A DNA stretch of 64,000 nt from Aromatoleum toluclasticum ATCC 700605 (GTDB taxonomy: Bacteria > Pseudomonadota > Gammaproteobacteria > Burkholderiales > Rhodocyclaceae), in contig NZ_KB899491.1 of assembly GCF_000378245.1 (NCBI RefSeq), positions 590,222-654,221 of the forward strand, written 5' to 3'. Every line of letters begins with the position of its first letter. Positions within the stretch are counted from its first letter, which is position 1. This document shows, piece by piece, positions 42,178 through 50,723 of this stretch. Under the pieces are notes generated by a model, which saw only the letters and a list, made by a program, of their open reading frames with translations, was not told the origin of the DNA and searched no databases. A program made the position numbers and the translations under genes.

Positions 42178-43641
42178 TCAGCCCAGTTCGATCGGCACGA
42201 AGATGCGCGCGTCACCGCGCTGGATCAGCAGCGCGACGTGCTTGCCGGCGTCGGTGAGCTGTTTGCGCAGCTCGTCCACGCGATTCACGCGCTTGCCGTT
42301 CACGGCGAGGATCACGTCGCCCTCCTCGATGCCTGCGCGGGCCGCCGGTCCATACGAGTCCAGCACCAGAAGTCCGCCCCGCGTTTCCACCTCCTTCTGT
42401 TCGTCCGCGGTGAGCGGGCGTACCGAAACGCCAAGACGTCCGCCGTCGTCGGGCGGGGTTTCCGCGGCTGCCACCTTGTCGGGCTGCTGCTCGCCCACGG
42501 TGACGGTGATCTCCTGCGCCTTGCGCTTGCGCCAGATTTCCAGCTTCACCGGCTTGCCGGGCGTGATGACGGCGACGCGCGGCGGCAGTTCGGCCGACGA
42601 CGCGATCGCCTCGCCGTTGAACTTCAGCACGACGTCACCCGGCTCGATCCCGGCCGTTGCGGCGGGGCTTCCCGGTTCGACATGGCTCACGAGCGCGCCG
42701 CGGGCGACGGACAGCCCGAAGGAATCGGCCAGGCCCTGGTTCAGATCCTGGATCGCGATGCCCAGGCGCCCGCGCGTGACCTTGCCCTGCGCGAGCAGCT
42801 GATCCTTCACGTGCGCCGCGACGTTGATCGGGATCGCGAAGGACAAACCCTGGTAGCCGCCCGACTGGCTGTAGATCTGCGAATTGATGCCGACGACTTC
42901 TCCCTTCAGGTTGAGCAGCGGCCCGCCCGAGTTGCCGGGGTTGATCGCGACGTCGGTCTGGATGAAAGGCACGTAACCCTCGTCGGGCAGCGAACGCGAC
43001 TTGGCCGAGACGATGCCTGCGGTGACGCTGTTCTCGAAGCCGAAGGGCGAACCGATCGCGAGCACCCAGTCGCCGACGCGCATGTCCGAGGGATCGCCGA
43101 GCGGCACGGTCGGCAGGTCCTGCGCGTCGATGCGCAGCACCGCGATGTCGGTCGGCTTGTCGATGCCGATCACCTTGGCGGTGAACTCGCGCTTGTCGAT
43201 GAGCTTCACCGTGACATTATCGGCATTGGCAACGACGTGTGCGTTGGTGAGCACGATGCCGTCCGCGCTCACGATGAAGCCCGAGCCCTGGCCGTGGGTG
43301 ATCTGCTCGCCCGGCTTGCCCTGGCCGCGCGGGGCGAAGCGGCGGAAGAACTCGGAGAACGGGTCGTCCGGGTCGAGCTGGCCGAAGGGCGTGCGCCCGC
43401 GCGCGGCGGTCTTCACGGTGCCCTCGACGCTGATGTTCACAACGGCGGGACCGTAGGATTCGACGATGCTGCCGAAGTCAGGCAGCGATTCGGCCACATG
43501 CGGCAGACCCGCTTTTCGTGCGACCGCGGCAGTGCTCGCCGCGGGGGACGGGTCGACGGAGCGGCCGATTTCATACCCGCCCCAGAGCGTCGTGATGATC
43601 GCCGCGGCAATGACGGGAAACTTGAGCGCCTGTAATTTCAT
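42178..43641 (-). CDS. DegP/DegQ-type periplasmic serine endoprotease
   Basis: 487 residues: signal/anchor (about 7-25), trypsin-like domain with the triad His (TNAHVV), Asp (TDIAVL) and Ser (GNSGGP), then two PDZ domains (about 275-365 and 385-475). It degrades or refolds misfolded envelope proteins. Length and the two PDZ domains fit MucD/DegQ. ATG 43641. A perfect direct CTTAAG repeat lies about 60 bp upstream, next to a two-component system on the same strand, suggesting two-component control. Confidence 0.94.
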   Translation of the reverse strand: MKLQALKFPVIAAAIITTLWGGYEIGRSVDPSPAASTAAVARKAGLPHVAESLPDFGSIVESYGPAVVNISVEGTVKTAARGRTPFGQLDPDDPFSEFFRRFAPRGQGKPGEQITHGQGSGFIVSADGIVLTNAHVVANADNVTVKLIDKREFTAKVIGIDKPTDIAVLRIDAQDLPTVPLGDPSDMRVGDWVLAIGSPFGFENSVTAGIVSAKSRSLPDEGYVPFIQTDVAINPGNSGGPLLNLKGEVVGINSQIYSQSGGYQGLSFAIPINVAAHVKDQLLAQGKVTRGRLGIAIQDLNQGLADSFGLSVARGALVSHVEPGSPAATAGIEPGDVVLKFNGEAIASSAELPPRVAVITPGKPVKLEIWRKRKAQEITVTVGEQQPDKVAAAETPPDDGGRLGVSVRPLTADEQKEVETRGGLLVLDSYGPAARAGIEEGDVILAVNGKRVNRVDELRKQLTDAGKHVALLIQRGDARIFVPIELG

Positions 43642-43700
43642 GATCCGATTCCTCCCATCCCGCATCGAGGGAGCGGGACGATGGTGGCACTTTACGGGAC

Positions 43701-43722
43701 TTTGACTTAAGTCAAACTTAAG
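43701..43722 (-). promoter_or_regulatory. QseB/PmrA-type box (CTTAAG-N5-CTTAAG) upstream of the protease
   Basis: CTTAAG at 43706-43711 and again at 43717-43722, five bases apart (11-bp period). This is the arrangement of PmrA/QseB-family response-regulator sites. The first copy is also the centre of a 16-bp perfect palindrome (43701-43716). It is 60-81 bp before the protease ATG and directly behind the kinase gene. Confidence 0.6.
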
Positions 43723-43744
43723 GAAGTGCTGAATTTGCGGCCGG

Positions 43745-45055
43745 TCAGGCGGGCGGGAATCCCGCGGCGATCCGCAGGCCGCCGAGCGGCGAGGCGTTCA
43801 GGACGACGCGCGCGTCATGGCGCCGGGCGATGCTGTCGACGATCGCCAGCCCGAGGCCGCTGCCCGATTCCTGCTGGCCGGCCGGACGGTAGAAACGGTC
43901 CAGCACGCGGTCGCGCTCCTCGGGCGGGATGCCCGGCCCGCTGTCATCGACGCGCAGCCAGCACCGCCCTTCGCCCTTGCCCACCGAGACGTCCACACGG
44001 CCGCCGCGGGGCGTGTAGCGGATCGCGTTGTCGATCAGGTTGCCCACCAGCGTGCGTAGTGCGGCGGGATCGCCCCGCGTTGCCAGCGCATCGTCGAGCA
44101 GGTCGGCGCCGAGATCGATGTCCCGTTCGTGTGCCAGGGCGGTGTGGTCGGCGAGCGACTTGCGCGCGATGTCGGCGAGCACGACGCGCTCGTGCTGCGC
44201 TGCGACGCCTTCTCCCGGCTCCTGGCGGGCCAGCGTCAGCAGCTGTTGCACCAGGTGCGCCGCACGCGCCAGGCCCGTGCGCAGTTCCCCGAGCGCCGCG
44301 CTGCGTGCCGTGTCATCGCGCGCCCGTTCGCACAGCTGCAGCTGGATCTGCAGCGCCGCCAGCGGCGTGCGCAGCTCGTGCGCGGCGTCGGCGACGAAGG
44401 CACGCTGCGCGCTGAGCGCGTGCCGCAGCTGTTCGAGCAGTTCGTTCAGCGCGCGCACCAGCGGTTGCGCCTCGTCGGGGATGCCCTTGAGCGGCAGGGC
44501 GTCGAGCGAATCGGCACGGCGCGTGCCCACCTCCAGCGCGAGCCGCTCCAGCGGGCGCAGGCCGCGGCCGACCAGATACCAGATCAGCGCGCCCAGTAGC
44601 GGCATCAGCGCCACCAGGGGGATCAGCGTGCGCAGCGCCGCATGTGCGGCGAGGCGGCTGCGCACGGCCATCGGTTGGGCGATCTGGATGACGTGGTCGA
44701 GCAGCGGAATGGAATACACGCGCCAGTCGCCCTCGGAGGTGGTGACCGTCGTGTAGCCGAGCTGCGCGCGGGCGGGCAGGGCGGTGTGCGGGTGCGAGAG
44801 GTAGAGGCGCACGCCGGTGTCGTCCCAGATCTGGATCACGAGATCCAGCGACTCCTCGGGCGGCGCGAGGGGGCCGACGTTCGGTCCCGACAGGCGCCGG
44901 TCGCGCAGCGAGAGCGCGAACTGGCGCAGGTTGTAGTCCATCAGCGCGTCGATCTCGTTGTGCGCCATGCGGTAGGTTGCGACCCCGCCGATGGCGAACA
45001 CGAACACCAGGGCACCGAGCAGCGAGAACAGCAGCGTGCGGCGCAGCGAGTTCAT
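43745..45055 (-). CDS. sensor histidine kinase (QseC/PmrB-like)
   Basis: 436 residues: two transmembrane helices (about 9-28 and 155-175) flanking a periplasmic sensor of about 120 residues, a HAMP-like linker, the H-box VADAAHELRTPLAALQIQL, N-box NLIDNAIRY and G-boxes DSGPGIPPEE and GSGLGLAIV. All catalytic motifs are intact. ATG 45055 overlaps the response-regulator stop by 4 bp. The signal is unknown. The system lies just upstream of the protease gene with the CTTAAG box. Confidence 0.92.
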   Translation of the reverse strand: MNSLRRTLLFSLLGALVFVFAIGGVATYRMAHNEIDALMDYNLRQFALSLRDRRLSGPNVGPLAPPEESLDLVIQIWDDTGVRLYLSHPHTALPARAQLGYTTVTTSEGDWRVYSIPLLDHVIQIAQPMAVRSRLAAHAALRTLIPLVALMPLLGALIWYLVGRGLRPLERLALEVGTRRADSLDALPLKGIPDEAQPLVRALNELLEQLRHALSAQRAFVADAAHELRTPLAALQIQLQLCERARDDTARSAALGELRTGLARAAHLVQQLLTLARQEPGEGVAAQHERVVLADIARKSLADHTALAHERDIDLGADLLDDALATRGDPAALRTLVGNLIDNAIRYTPRGGRVDVSVGKGEGRCWLRVDDSGPGIPPEERDRVLDRFYRPAGQQESGSGLGLAIVDSIARRHDARVVLNASPLGGLRIAAGFPPA

Positions 45056-45714
45056 GGCCGCTCCGGCACGTAATAGCCGACGCCGCGCAGGTTGCGGATC
45101 CAGTCGGCGCCCAGCTTGCGGCGCAGCGAGTGGATATGCACCTCGACGGCGTTGCTCTCGACTTCCTCGTTCCAGCCGTAGATGCGCTCTTCGATCTGGC
45201 TGCGCGACAGCGGCCGGCCCGGGTGCTCCAGCAAGGCCGACAGCAGCGCGAATTCGCGCGCCGAGAGCCGCACCGGCTCGCCTGCGAGGCTTACGGCGTG
45301 GCTGGCGGGATCGACCTGCAGCGCGCCCAGCGTCAGCACGGGACTGGCCTGGCCGCGCTGGCGGCGCAGCAGCGCGCGCACACGCGCCGAGAGTTCGTCG
45401 AGGTCGAAGGGCTTGACGAGGTAGTCGTCCGCGCCGGCATCCAGCCCGCGGATGCGGTCGGCGACCGCATCGCGGGCCGTGAGCACGAGCACCGGCATCG
45501 CGTGGCCGGCCGCGCGCAGGCGCTGCAGCAACTCGATGCCGTCACGGCGCGGCAGGCCGACGTCGAGCAGCAACAGGTCGTAGGCGGTGTCGCGTGTCGC
45601 GAGTTCGCCGGCCACGCCGTCGCGCACCCAGTCGACGGCATAGCCGTCCTGGCGCAGCGCCTGCTGCACGCCGGCGCCGATCATGGGGTCGTCTTCGATC
45701 AGCAGCAGTCTCAT
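45052..45714 (-). CDS. OmpR-family response regulator (QseB/PmrA-like)
   Basis: 220 residues. Receiver domain with the phospho-acceptor Asp in LLLLDVGLPRRDG, acidic pair EDD at 7-9, and Lys in LVKPFDL. Winged-helix domain at about 125-220 with LSAREFALLSALLEHPGRPLSRSQIEERIYG and HIHSLRRKLG. The recognition region EVESNAVEVHIHSLRRK is typical of QseB/PmrA. Overlaps the kinase gene in ATGA. The candidate target box is at 43701-43722. Confidence 0.93.
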   Translation of the reverse strand: MRLLLIEDDPMIGAGVQQALRQDGYAVDWVRDGVAGELATRDTAYDLLLLDVGLPRRDGIELLQRLRAAGHAMPVLVLTARDAVADRIRGLDAGADDYLVKPFDLDELSARVRALLRRQRGQASPVLTLGALQVDPASHAVSLAGEPVRLSAREFALLSALLEHPGRPLSRSQIEERIYGWNEEVESNAVEVHIHSLRRKLGADWIRNLRGVGYYVPERP

Positions 45715-45856
45715 GGTCGCGAATGAAGGGCAGGCGGACGCTTTTCGAATATTCTAAGCGATCGCGCTGCCGCACATCGGGGCACTGCGCTACGCTTGCC
45801 TGCAATCACGCCTGGCCGGTGTCGTGGGCCACCCACCTTCTGTCCGGATGTCCGCC

Positions 45857-46417
45857 ATGTACCGTTTTCTCCGTCGCTGGCTGCCGCTCATGCTGAGCTT
45901 GTCCTGGGCACCGGGCGCTCCGGCGCTCGACGACGTGGCGGTCGCGGACAAGGATGTGCGCGTCGAGCGCACCGCGGGCAGCTTTACCGTCGACATGCTC
46001 GCCCATGCGCCGGTGCAACCGTCGCTGGCGTGGGAAGTCCTGACCGATTTCGACCACATGGCGAGTTTCGTCCCGAACCTGCGGACGAGCCGGGTGACCG
46101 AGCGCGGCGATTCCTTCGTGCGCGTGCACCAGACCGGAACCGCGCGCTACGGCGTGTTCTGGACGAATTTCGAATCGATGCGCGAGATCCGTTTCTCGCC
46201 GCCGAACGAGATCCGCGCGCAGGGCGTCGGGGGCAACGTGAAGCGCATGGAAAGCCTGATGCGGCTCGAAGCCGAACAGGGCGGCACGCTGCTGCGCTAC
46301 CACGCCGAAGTGCAACCCGACTTCTGGCTGCCGCCGCTGCTCGGCCCGTCCTTCGTGCGCCACGAAACCGCCGAGCAGTTTTCCGCGATCATTCGCGAGA
46401 TGGTCCGGCGGCAGTGA
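45857..46417 (+). CDS. exported START/SRPBCC-domain protein
   Basis: 186 residues: signal peptide (about 1-23, ending APA), then a START-like fold with APVQPSLAWEVLTDFDHMASFVPNLRTSRV, RYGVFWTNFESMREIRFSPP and a long C-terminal helix (VRHETAEQFSAIIREMVRR). The family (cyclase/dehydrase, COG5637-like) binds hydrophobic ligands; the periplasmic location is inferred. ATG 45857 is chosen; 45848 is in frame. Divergent from the response-regulator gene with 142 bp between. No operon partner. Confidence 0.75.
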   Translation: MYRFLRRWLPLMLSLSWAPGAPALDDVAVADKDVRVERTAGSFTVDMLAHAPVQPSLAWEVLTDFDHMASFVPNLRTSRVTERGDSFVRVHQTGTARYGVFWTNFESMREIRFSPPNEIRAQGVGGNVKRMESLMRLEAEQGGTLLRYHAEVQPDFWLPPLLGPSFVRHETAEQFSAIIREMVRRQ

Positions 46418-46535
46418 ATGCAGTGATCCGGAATATGATTTTTTCTTAATCCTGCGAGAGATCGCGCTTAATGCTCGCGGGCACAGACTCTCCTCACGAC
46501 GCAACCGTCGTCACTAACCGCACAGGAGAGTCACC

Positions 46536-46748
46536 ATGAACGCAAAGTACCTGAAAGCCCTGATCGTTGCCGGCGCTGCCGCCTTCGCCATGTCCGCTTC
46601 CGCCGCTCCGGCCGACGCCGCCGCGCCCGCCGACCAGGCCATGGCCACCGCGCCGGCCAAGAAGGTCGTGAAGCACAAGAAGGCCACCTCCAAGAAGGCC
46701 ACCCACAAGAAGGCCGCTGCCAAGAAGACCGCTCCGGCAGCCAACTGA
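46536..46748 (+). CDS. small exported Lys/Ala-rich protein
   Basis: 70 residues: signal peptide MNAKYLKALIVAGAAAFAMSASA, then a low-complexity tail with repeated KKATxKK-like units (KKATSKKATHKKAAAKK). AGGAGAG lies 8 bp before the ATG, a strong ribosome site. Composition is like the acid-shock protein Asr, but sequence identity cannot be claimed. The upstream 118 bp holds two CTTAAT hexamers 22 bp apart (46445-46450, 46467-46472), possible response-regulator half-sites. Located before a two-component operon. Confidence 0.75.
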   Translation: MNAKYLKALIVAGAAAFAMSASAAPADAAAPADQAMATAPAKKVVKHKKATSKKATHKKAAAKKTAPAAN

Positions 46749-46796
46749 TCGTCTCGGGCGTGACCGGTACGGACTCGTGGGGATGTCCGTCCGGTC

Positions 46797-47315
46797 GTGC
46801 CCGGCCGCATGCGCATGGCTCCGTCCCGCCTCGCGACAAGGCCGTTGCGCCTTGCGGCCAACTGGTCGAGGCTTGCCCTGCTGGGTGTGCTCGCGCTTCA
46901 GGCGAGCGCCCCTTCGGCCGGATGGGAGCCGGTCGCGGGCGAGCCGGCCGCCAGCTCGACTGAGCTCGCGGCAAGCGGTTCCGGCCCCCAGCGGGCGGTG
47001 CGCGTGTCTCGCGTGTACGGCTGGCGCACGCTCGAGCCGCATGTCGGCGTGATCTGGCTGGGAGTCGACGAGCCTTACGTGATCCGGCTCAAGGGTGCCT
47101 GCAGTGTGGCCGCCGAGGAGGCGCCTCTGGTGCTCGTCCTGCGCGACAACCACCTCGTTCCCGGTCGCGACCGCATCGTGTTTCCTGCGGGCGAATGTGC
47201 GATCGATAGCCTGTTGCGTGCGGACCGGAATAAACTGCGCGCGAGTGCGATCACCCCGGATGGGGGCGTGGTCGTCCGCCTGATCCACGACGCCGGACCG
47301 CGCAGGACCAAATGA
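46797..47315 (+). CDS. exported protein of unknown function, upstream of a two-component system
   Basis: 172 residues from GTG 46797 (ATGs at 46809 and 46815 are in frame). A hydrophobic stretch (LALLGVLALQASAPSAGW) looks like a signal sequence. The mature part has the pattern VSRVYGWRTLEPHVGVIWL ... YVIRLKGAC ... FPAGECAIDSLL, with two cysteines that could pair. The layout resembles DUF6491-type small periplasmic proteins, but I am not certain. Its stop overlaps the response-regulator ATG by 4 bp, so it belongs to that operon, perhaps as an accessory sensor. Confidence 0.65.
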   Translation: MPGRMRMAPSRLATRPLRLAANWSRLALLGVLALQASAPSAGWEPVAGEPAASSTELAASGSGPQRAVRVSRVYGWRTLEPHVGVIWLGVDEPYVIRLKGACSVAAEEAPLVLVLRDNHLVPGRDRIVFPAGECAIDSLLRADRNKLRASAITPDGGVVVRLIHDAGPRRTK

Positions 47316-48001
47316 AGATACTCCTCGTCGAAGACGACCCGCAGCAGGCCGCCTACATCTGCAAGGGCCTGCAGGAAGCCGGGCACATCGTCGACGTCGC
47401 CGCCGACGGGCGCGACGGGCTGTTTCTTGCCACCACCGAAAGCTACGACGTCCTCGTCCTCGATCGCATGCTGCCGCGCGTGGATGGCCTCACGGTACTG
47501 CGCACTCTGCGCGCGTCGAATGTTGCGACGCCGGTCGTGATCCTCAGCGCGCTGGGCGAAGTCGATGACCGGGTCGCCGGCCTGCGCGCCGGCGGCGACG
47601 ATTACCTTGTGAAGCCGTTCTCGCTGATCGAACTCGTCGCGCGCCTGGAAGCGCTGGCGCGAAGGGGGGCGGCGTCCAGGGAAGGCACGCCGAACACGCG
47701 GCTCGCCGTCGCCGACCTGGAGATGGATCTCCTGCGCCGCAGCGTTACGCGCGGGGGACGCAAGATCGACCTCAAGCCGAAAGAGTTCCAGTTGCTGGAG
47801 TTCCTGCTGCGTCATTCGGAGCAGGTGGTCACGCGCGCGATGCTGCTCGAGGCCGTGTGGAATTACCATTTCGATCCCCAGACCAATGTCATCGACGTGC
47901 ATATCTCCAACCTGCGCGCGAAGATCGATCTGCCGGGGCTGTCGCCCCTCATCCATACGGTGCGAGGCGCCGGCTATCGCCTGAGTGCCGATGTCGCTTG
48001 A
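47312..48001 (+). CDS. OmpR-family response regulator
   Basis: 229 residues. Receiver with EDD at 7-9, phospho-acceptor Asp in VLVLDRMLPRVDG and Lys in YLVKPFSL. C-terminal winged helix with LKPKEFQLLEFLLRHSEQVVTRAMLLEAVW and VIDVHISNLRAKID. QseB/PhoP-like. The kinase ATG (47991) lies inside its last codons. With the kinase and the preceding exported protein it forms a three-gene operon, the second two-component system of the window. Confidence 0.93.
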   Translation: MKILLVEDDPQQAAYICKGLQEAGHIVDVAADGRDGLFLATTESYDVLVLDRMLPRVDGLTVLRTLRASNVATPVVILSALGEVDDRVAGLRAGGDDYLVKPFSLIELVARLEALARRGAASREGTPNTRLAVADLEMDLLRRSVTRGGRKIDLKPKEFQLLEFLLRHSEQVVTRAMLLEAVWNYHFDPQTNVIDVHISNLRAKIDLPGLSPLIHTVRGAGYRLSADVA

Positions 48002-49382
48002 GGCCCGATGGGGCGCGCTGTGCGCCTGGTTCAGCAGCCCGTTCCACCGCTTTGCCATCGTCCTGCCCGCCGCGATCGCGCTGATCGTCGGGGCAATCTT
48101 CTACCCCCTCTTCCGCGAGGCCGAAGGGCATATCCGCAATGAGGTGCGTGCTGCGATCGCGCTGGAGATCAACGGCCTGGACGAGCAGGTCCACGAGCGC
48201 GGGCTGACCGCGTTGCGCGACGCCCTGCAGCGCCGGATCGATTCCGCAGCGGACCGCGATGCGGTGTATCTGCTGACCGACCGCGACGGCCGGGTCGTGG
48301 TCGGCAATCTGGCCGGCTGGCCCGACGGCGTGCCGGCGGCCGACGAGGCATGGTTCCACGTCCGGACGGCCGACGGCGGCACGCTCGAAGGGCAGGTGTT
48401 CGTGCTGTTCGGTGGCGACCGCCTGCTCGTCGGTCGCCACTCGCCGCTGGAGTCCTACCAGGAGCGCATGACGGCCCGCCTGTGGGGCTCTGCGGTGCTG
48501 ATCATTGTCGTGGCGGCCTCGATCGGATGGTTCTTCATGCAGCACCTGCACCGGCGGCTCGAGACGCTGGCGCGCGAGGCGGCCCGCATCCAGGAGGGGC
48601 ACCTCGCGCAGCGCCTGAGCCTGAGTGCGCGCAACGACGAGCTGGATGCGCTGGCGCGGCGTTTCAATCGCGCCTTCGACGAGATCGAGCGGCTCGTCGA
48701 CGCGTCCCGGCACGTCTCCAGCGCGATCGCGCACGACATGCGCCGGCCCCTGATCGCATTGCGGCGGGCAATCGACGAGGCGCGCGAGGCCGCCGCCGCG
48801 GACCGCATCCTGCGCGAGCGGCTCGAAGGGCTGGGCGCGCAGACCGACGCATTGCTGCGCACCTTCGCGGCGCTGCTGAGCCTCGCACGCATCGAAGCCG
48901 GCGCGCTCGGGCCGAAGTGGCAGCCGGTCGATCTCGCCGCGCTCGTGGCCGACGCCATCGAGCTCTACGAACCGCTCGCCGCGGCCGAGGGCAGGGAGCT
49001 CGTCGGCACGCTTGCTCCGGTGACGGTGCGCGGCGACCCGCACCTGCTGTTCCAGGTGCTGCAGAACCTGATCGAGAATGCGCTGAAACACGGGGCGGGC
49101 ACGATCGCGCTGGAACTGGCGGCGGGCGAGGGCGATGTCGCGCTGCGCGTGCGCGACCATGGCGCGGGGGTGCCCGACGCCGCGCTGCCGAAGCTCTTCG
49201 AACGCTTCTTCCGCCTCGACGAGAGCCGCAGCGCGGCCGACGGTGCCGGCGTCGGGCTGGCGCTGGTGCGGGGCATCGTCGAAGCCCACGGCGGGCGCGT
49301 GTCGGCGCGCAACGCCGACCCGGGCCTCGCCGTCGAACTCGTGCTGCCTGTCGACGGCGCAATGCCGGCGCTGCTTGACTGA
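47991..49382 (+). CDS. sensor histidine kinase
   Basis: 463 residues: two transmembrane helices (about 23-43 and 165-183) around a 120-residue periplasmic sensor, HAMP (about 185-238, EAARIQEGHLAQRL), H-box SSAIAHDMRRPLIALRRAID, N-box QNLIENALKH and G-boxes DHGAGVPDA and GAGVGLALV. The H-box reads HDMRRPL in place of HDLRTPL, but His and Pro are kept, so kinase activity is expected. Overlaps the regulator gene by 11 bp. Confidence 0.9.
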   Translation: MSLEARWGALCAWFSSPFHRFAIVLPAAIALIVGAIFYPLFREAEGHIRNEVRAAIALEINGLDEQVHERGLTALRDALQRRIDSAADRDAVYLLTDRDGRVVVGNLAGWPDGVPAADEAWFHVRTADGGTLEGQVFVLFGGDRLLVGRHSPLESYQERMTARLWGSAVLIIVVAASIGWFFMQHLHRRLETLAREAARIQEGHLAQRLSLSARNDELDALARRFNRAFDEIERLVDASRHVSSAIAHDMRRPLIALRRAIDEAREAAAADRILRERLEGLGAQTDALLRTFAALLSLARIEAGALGPKWQPVDLAALVADAIELYEPLAAAEGRELVGTLAPVTVRGDPHLLFQVLQNLIENALKHGAGTIALELAAGEGDVALRVRDHGAGVPDAALPKLFERFFRLDESRSAADGAGVGLALVRGIVEAHGGRVSARNADPGLAVELVLPVDGAMPALLD

Positions 49383-49410
49383 TGCCACCGGGCGTTCTAT
49401 GTTTCCTACG

Positions 49411-49545
49411 TCCCAAGGGGGAGTAGCTCTCCGCCGCGGCGTCGTCAATCCGGTAGTCCCCGCGCAGGGGGTGCCCGGCGCCCGGGCAGTCGTTTCCATA
49501 CGGCTGCGAGCAAGACCTTTGCCGCGATGGCGGAGGTCCCTTGTG
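49411..49545 (+). ncRNA. yybP-ykoY manganese riboswitch
   Basis: The 266-bp leader of the terC gene contains both conserved sequence blocks of the yybP-ykoY aptamer: AAGGGGGAGTAGCTC at the 5' side (49415-49429) and GAGCAAGACCTTTGCC at the 3' side (49508-49523). The closing helix is formed by CAAGGG (49414-49419) and CCCTTG (49538-49543). Two GC-rich arms with their own hairpins lie between. The family senses Mn2+ and turns on Mn exporters, in accord with the downstream gene. No other reading of this leader is as good. Confidence 0.9.
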
Positions 49546-49553
49546 TCAGATCC

Positions 49554-49594
49554 ACGGCCCTTCGTCCTCGCTGGACAAAGGGCCGTTCTGTTTT
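49554..49594 (+). terminator. expression-platform terminator of the manganese riboswitch
   Basis: Arms 49554-49562 and 49578-49586 (9 bp, extendable by an inner CGTCC/GGAC helix) followed by TCTGTTTT. It starts 11 bp after the aptamer's closing helix and 55 bp before the gene's ribosome site, the layout of transcriptional control: terminate without Mn2+, read through with it. Confidence 0.8.
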
Positions 49595-49648
49595 GTGCGC
49601 CCGCGGCGACGGCAGGACGGACTTGCGGATCCGGCAAGGAGGGTACTC

Positions 49649-50638
49649 ATGGAAACGATCGGTACAGGGTGGATGTGGGCGGGCTTCTTCGGCATCGTGC
49701 TGGCGATGCTCGCGGTGGACCTGTTCGTCGTCGGCGGCGGCCGGCAGCATCGCGTGAGCTTTCGCGAAGCGGCGACGTGGTCGGCTGTCTGGGTGGCCGT
49801 CTCGCTGGCTTTTGCGGCGGGTCTGTGGGGCTATCTCGATGGCACGCTGGGGCGAGAGATCGCGAACCGGAAGGCGCTGGAGTTCCTGACCGGCTACCTG
49901 ATCGAGAAGTCGCTGGCCGTCGACAACGTGTTCGTGTGGCTGATGCTGTTCGGCTTCTTCGCGGTGCCGCTGGAACTGCAGAAGCGCGTGCTGGCGTTCG
50001 GCGTGCTCGGCGCGATCGTGCTGCGCACGGCGATGATCTTTGCCGGCGTGTGGCTGATAGCGAAGTTCCACTGGATTCTTTACGTGTTCGGTGCCTTCCT
50101 GCTCTTCACCGGCGTGAAGATGTGGTGGTTCGCCGAGGCGCAGCCGGATCTTGCGAACAACCCGCTGATCCGCTGGCTGCGCGGGCACATGCGCATCACC
50201 GACCACCTCGAGGGCGAGCGTTTCTTCGTCATGCGCCGCGAAGGCGGGCGGATCGTGCGTTATGCGACGCCGCTCTTCCTCGCGCTGGTGCTGGTGGAGA
50301 TCTCCGACGTGATCTTCGCCGTCGATTCGATTCCCGCGATCTTCGCGATCACCACCGACCCCTTCATCGTGCTGACGTCGAACATCTTCGCGATCCTCGG
50401 CCTGCGGGCGATGTACTTCCTGCTGGCGGGCATGGCGGACCGCTTCTCGCTGTTGAAGTACGGCCTCGCGCTGGTGCTGGTGTTCATCGGCACCAAGATG
50501 CTGCTGATCGACGTGATCAAGATTCCGGCACTGGTGTCGCTCGTCGTCGTGGCGATGATCATCGGGGGCGCGATCGTGCTGTCGCTGCGCCGGGCTGCGG
50601 GAGCGGCGGAAACCGCGGGCGAGGAGCGCGGGGCTTGA
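49649..50638 (+). CDS. TerC/Alx-family membrane protein, probable Mn2+ exporter
   Basis: 329 residues with nine transmembrane helices. Family signature: [25 protein letters not shown], with acidic residues in the membrane, and [47 protein letters not shown]. Alx/TerC proteins export Mn2+, also to metalate exported enzymes. GGAGGG is 8 bp before ATG 49649. Control by the manganese riboswitch upstream supports the function. Convergent with the RTX gene. Confidence 0.93.
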   Translation: METIGTGWMWAGFFGIVLAMLAVDLFVVGGGRQHRVSFREAATWSAVWVAVSLAFAAGLWGYLDGTLGREIANRKALEFLTGYLIEKSLAVDNVFVWLMLFGFFAVPLELQKRVLAFGVLGAIVLRTAMIFAGVWLIAKFHWILYVFGAFLLFTGVKMWWFAEAQPDLANNPLIRWLRGHMRITDHLEGERFFVMRREGGRIVRYATPLFLALVLVEISDVIFAVDSIPAIFAITTDPFIVLTSNIFAILGLRAMYFLLAGMADRFSLLKYGLALVLVFIGTKMLLIDVIKIPALVSLVVVAMIIGGAIVLSLRRAAGAAETAGEERGA

Positions 50639-50663
50639 GGATAGCCCTGCCGTGAACGGAAAC

Positions 50664-50704
50664 GGGGCAAGCGCTCCGCCGGATGTGGCGGGAGGGCTTG
50701 CCCC
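50664..50704. terminator. long hairpin between convergent terC and RTX genes
   Basis: Inverted repeat of about 17 bp, 50664-50680 / 50687-50704, with one bulge and a 6-base loop, placed 26 bp after terC and 20 bp after the RTX stop. No T run on either strand. A bidirectional terminator is likely from its position. Confidence 0.6.
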
Positions 50705-50723
50705 GGAGTGTGCCTGTCGCGAC

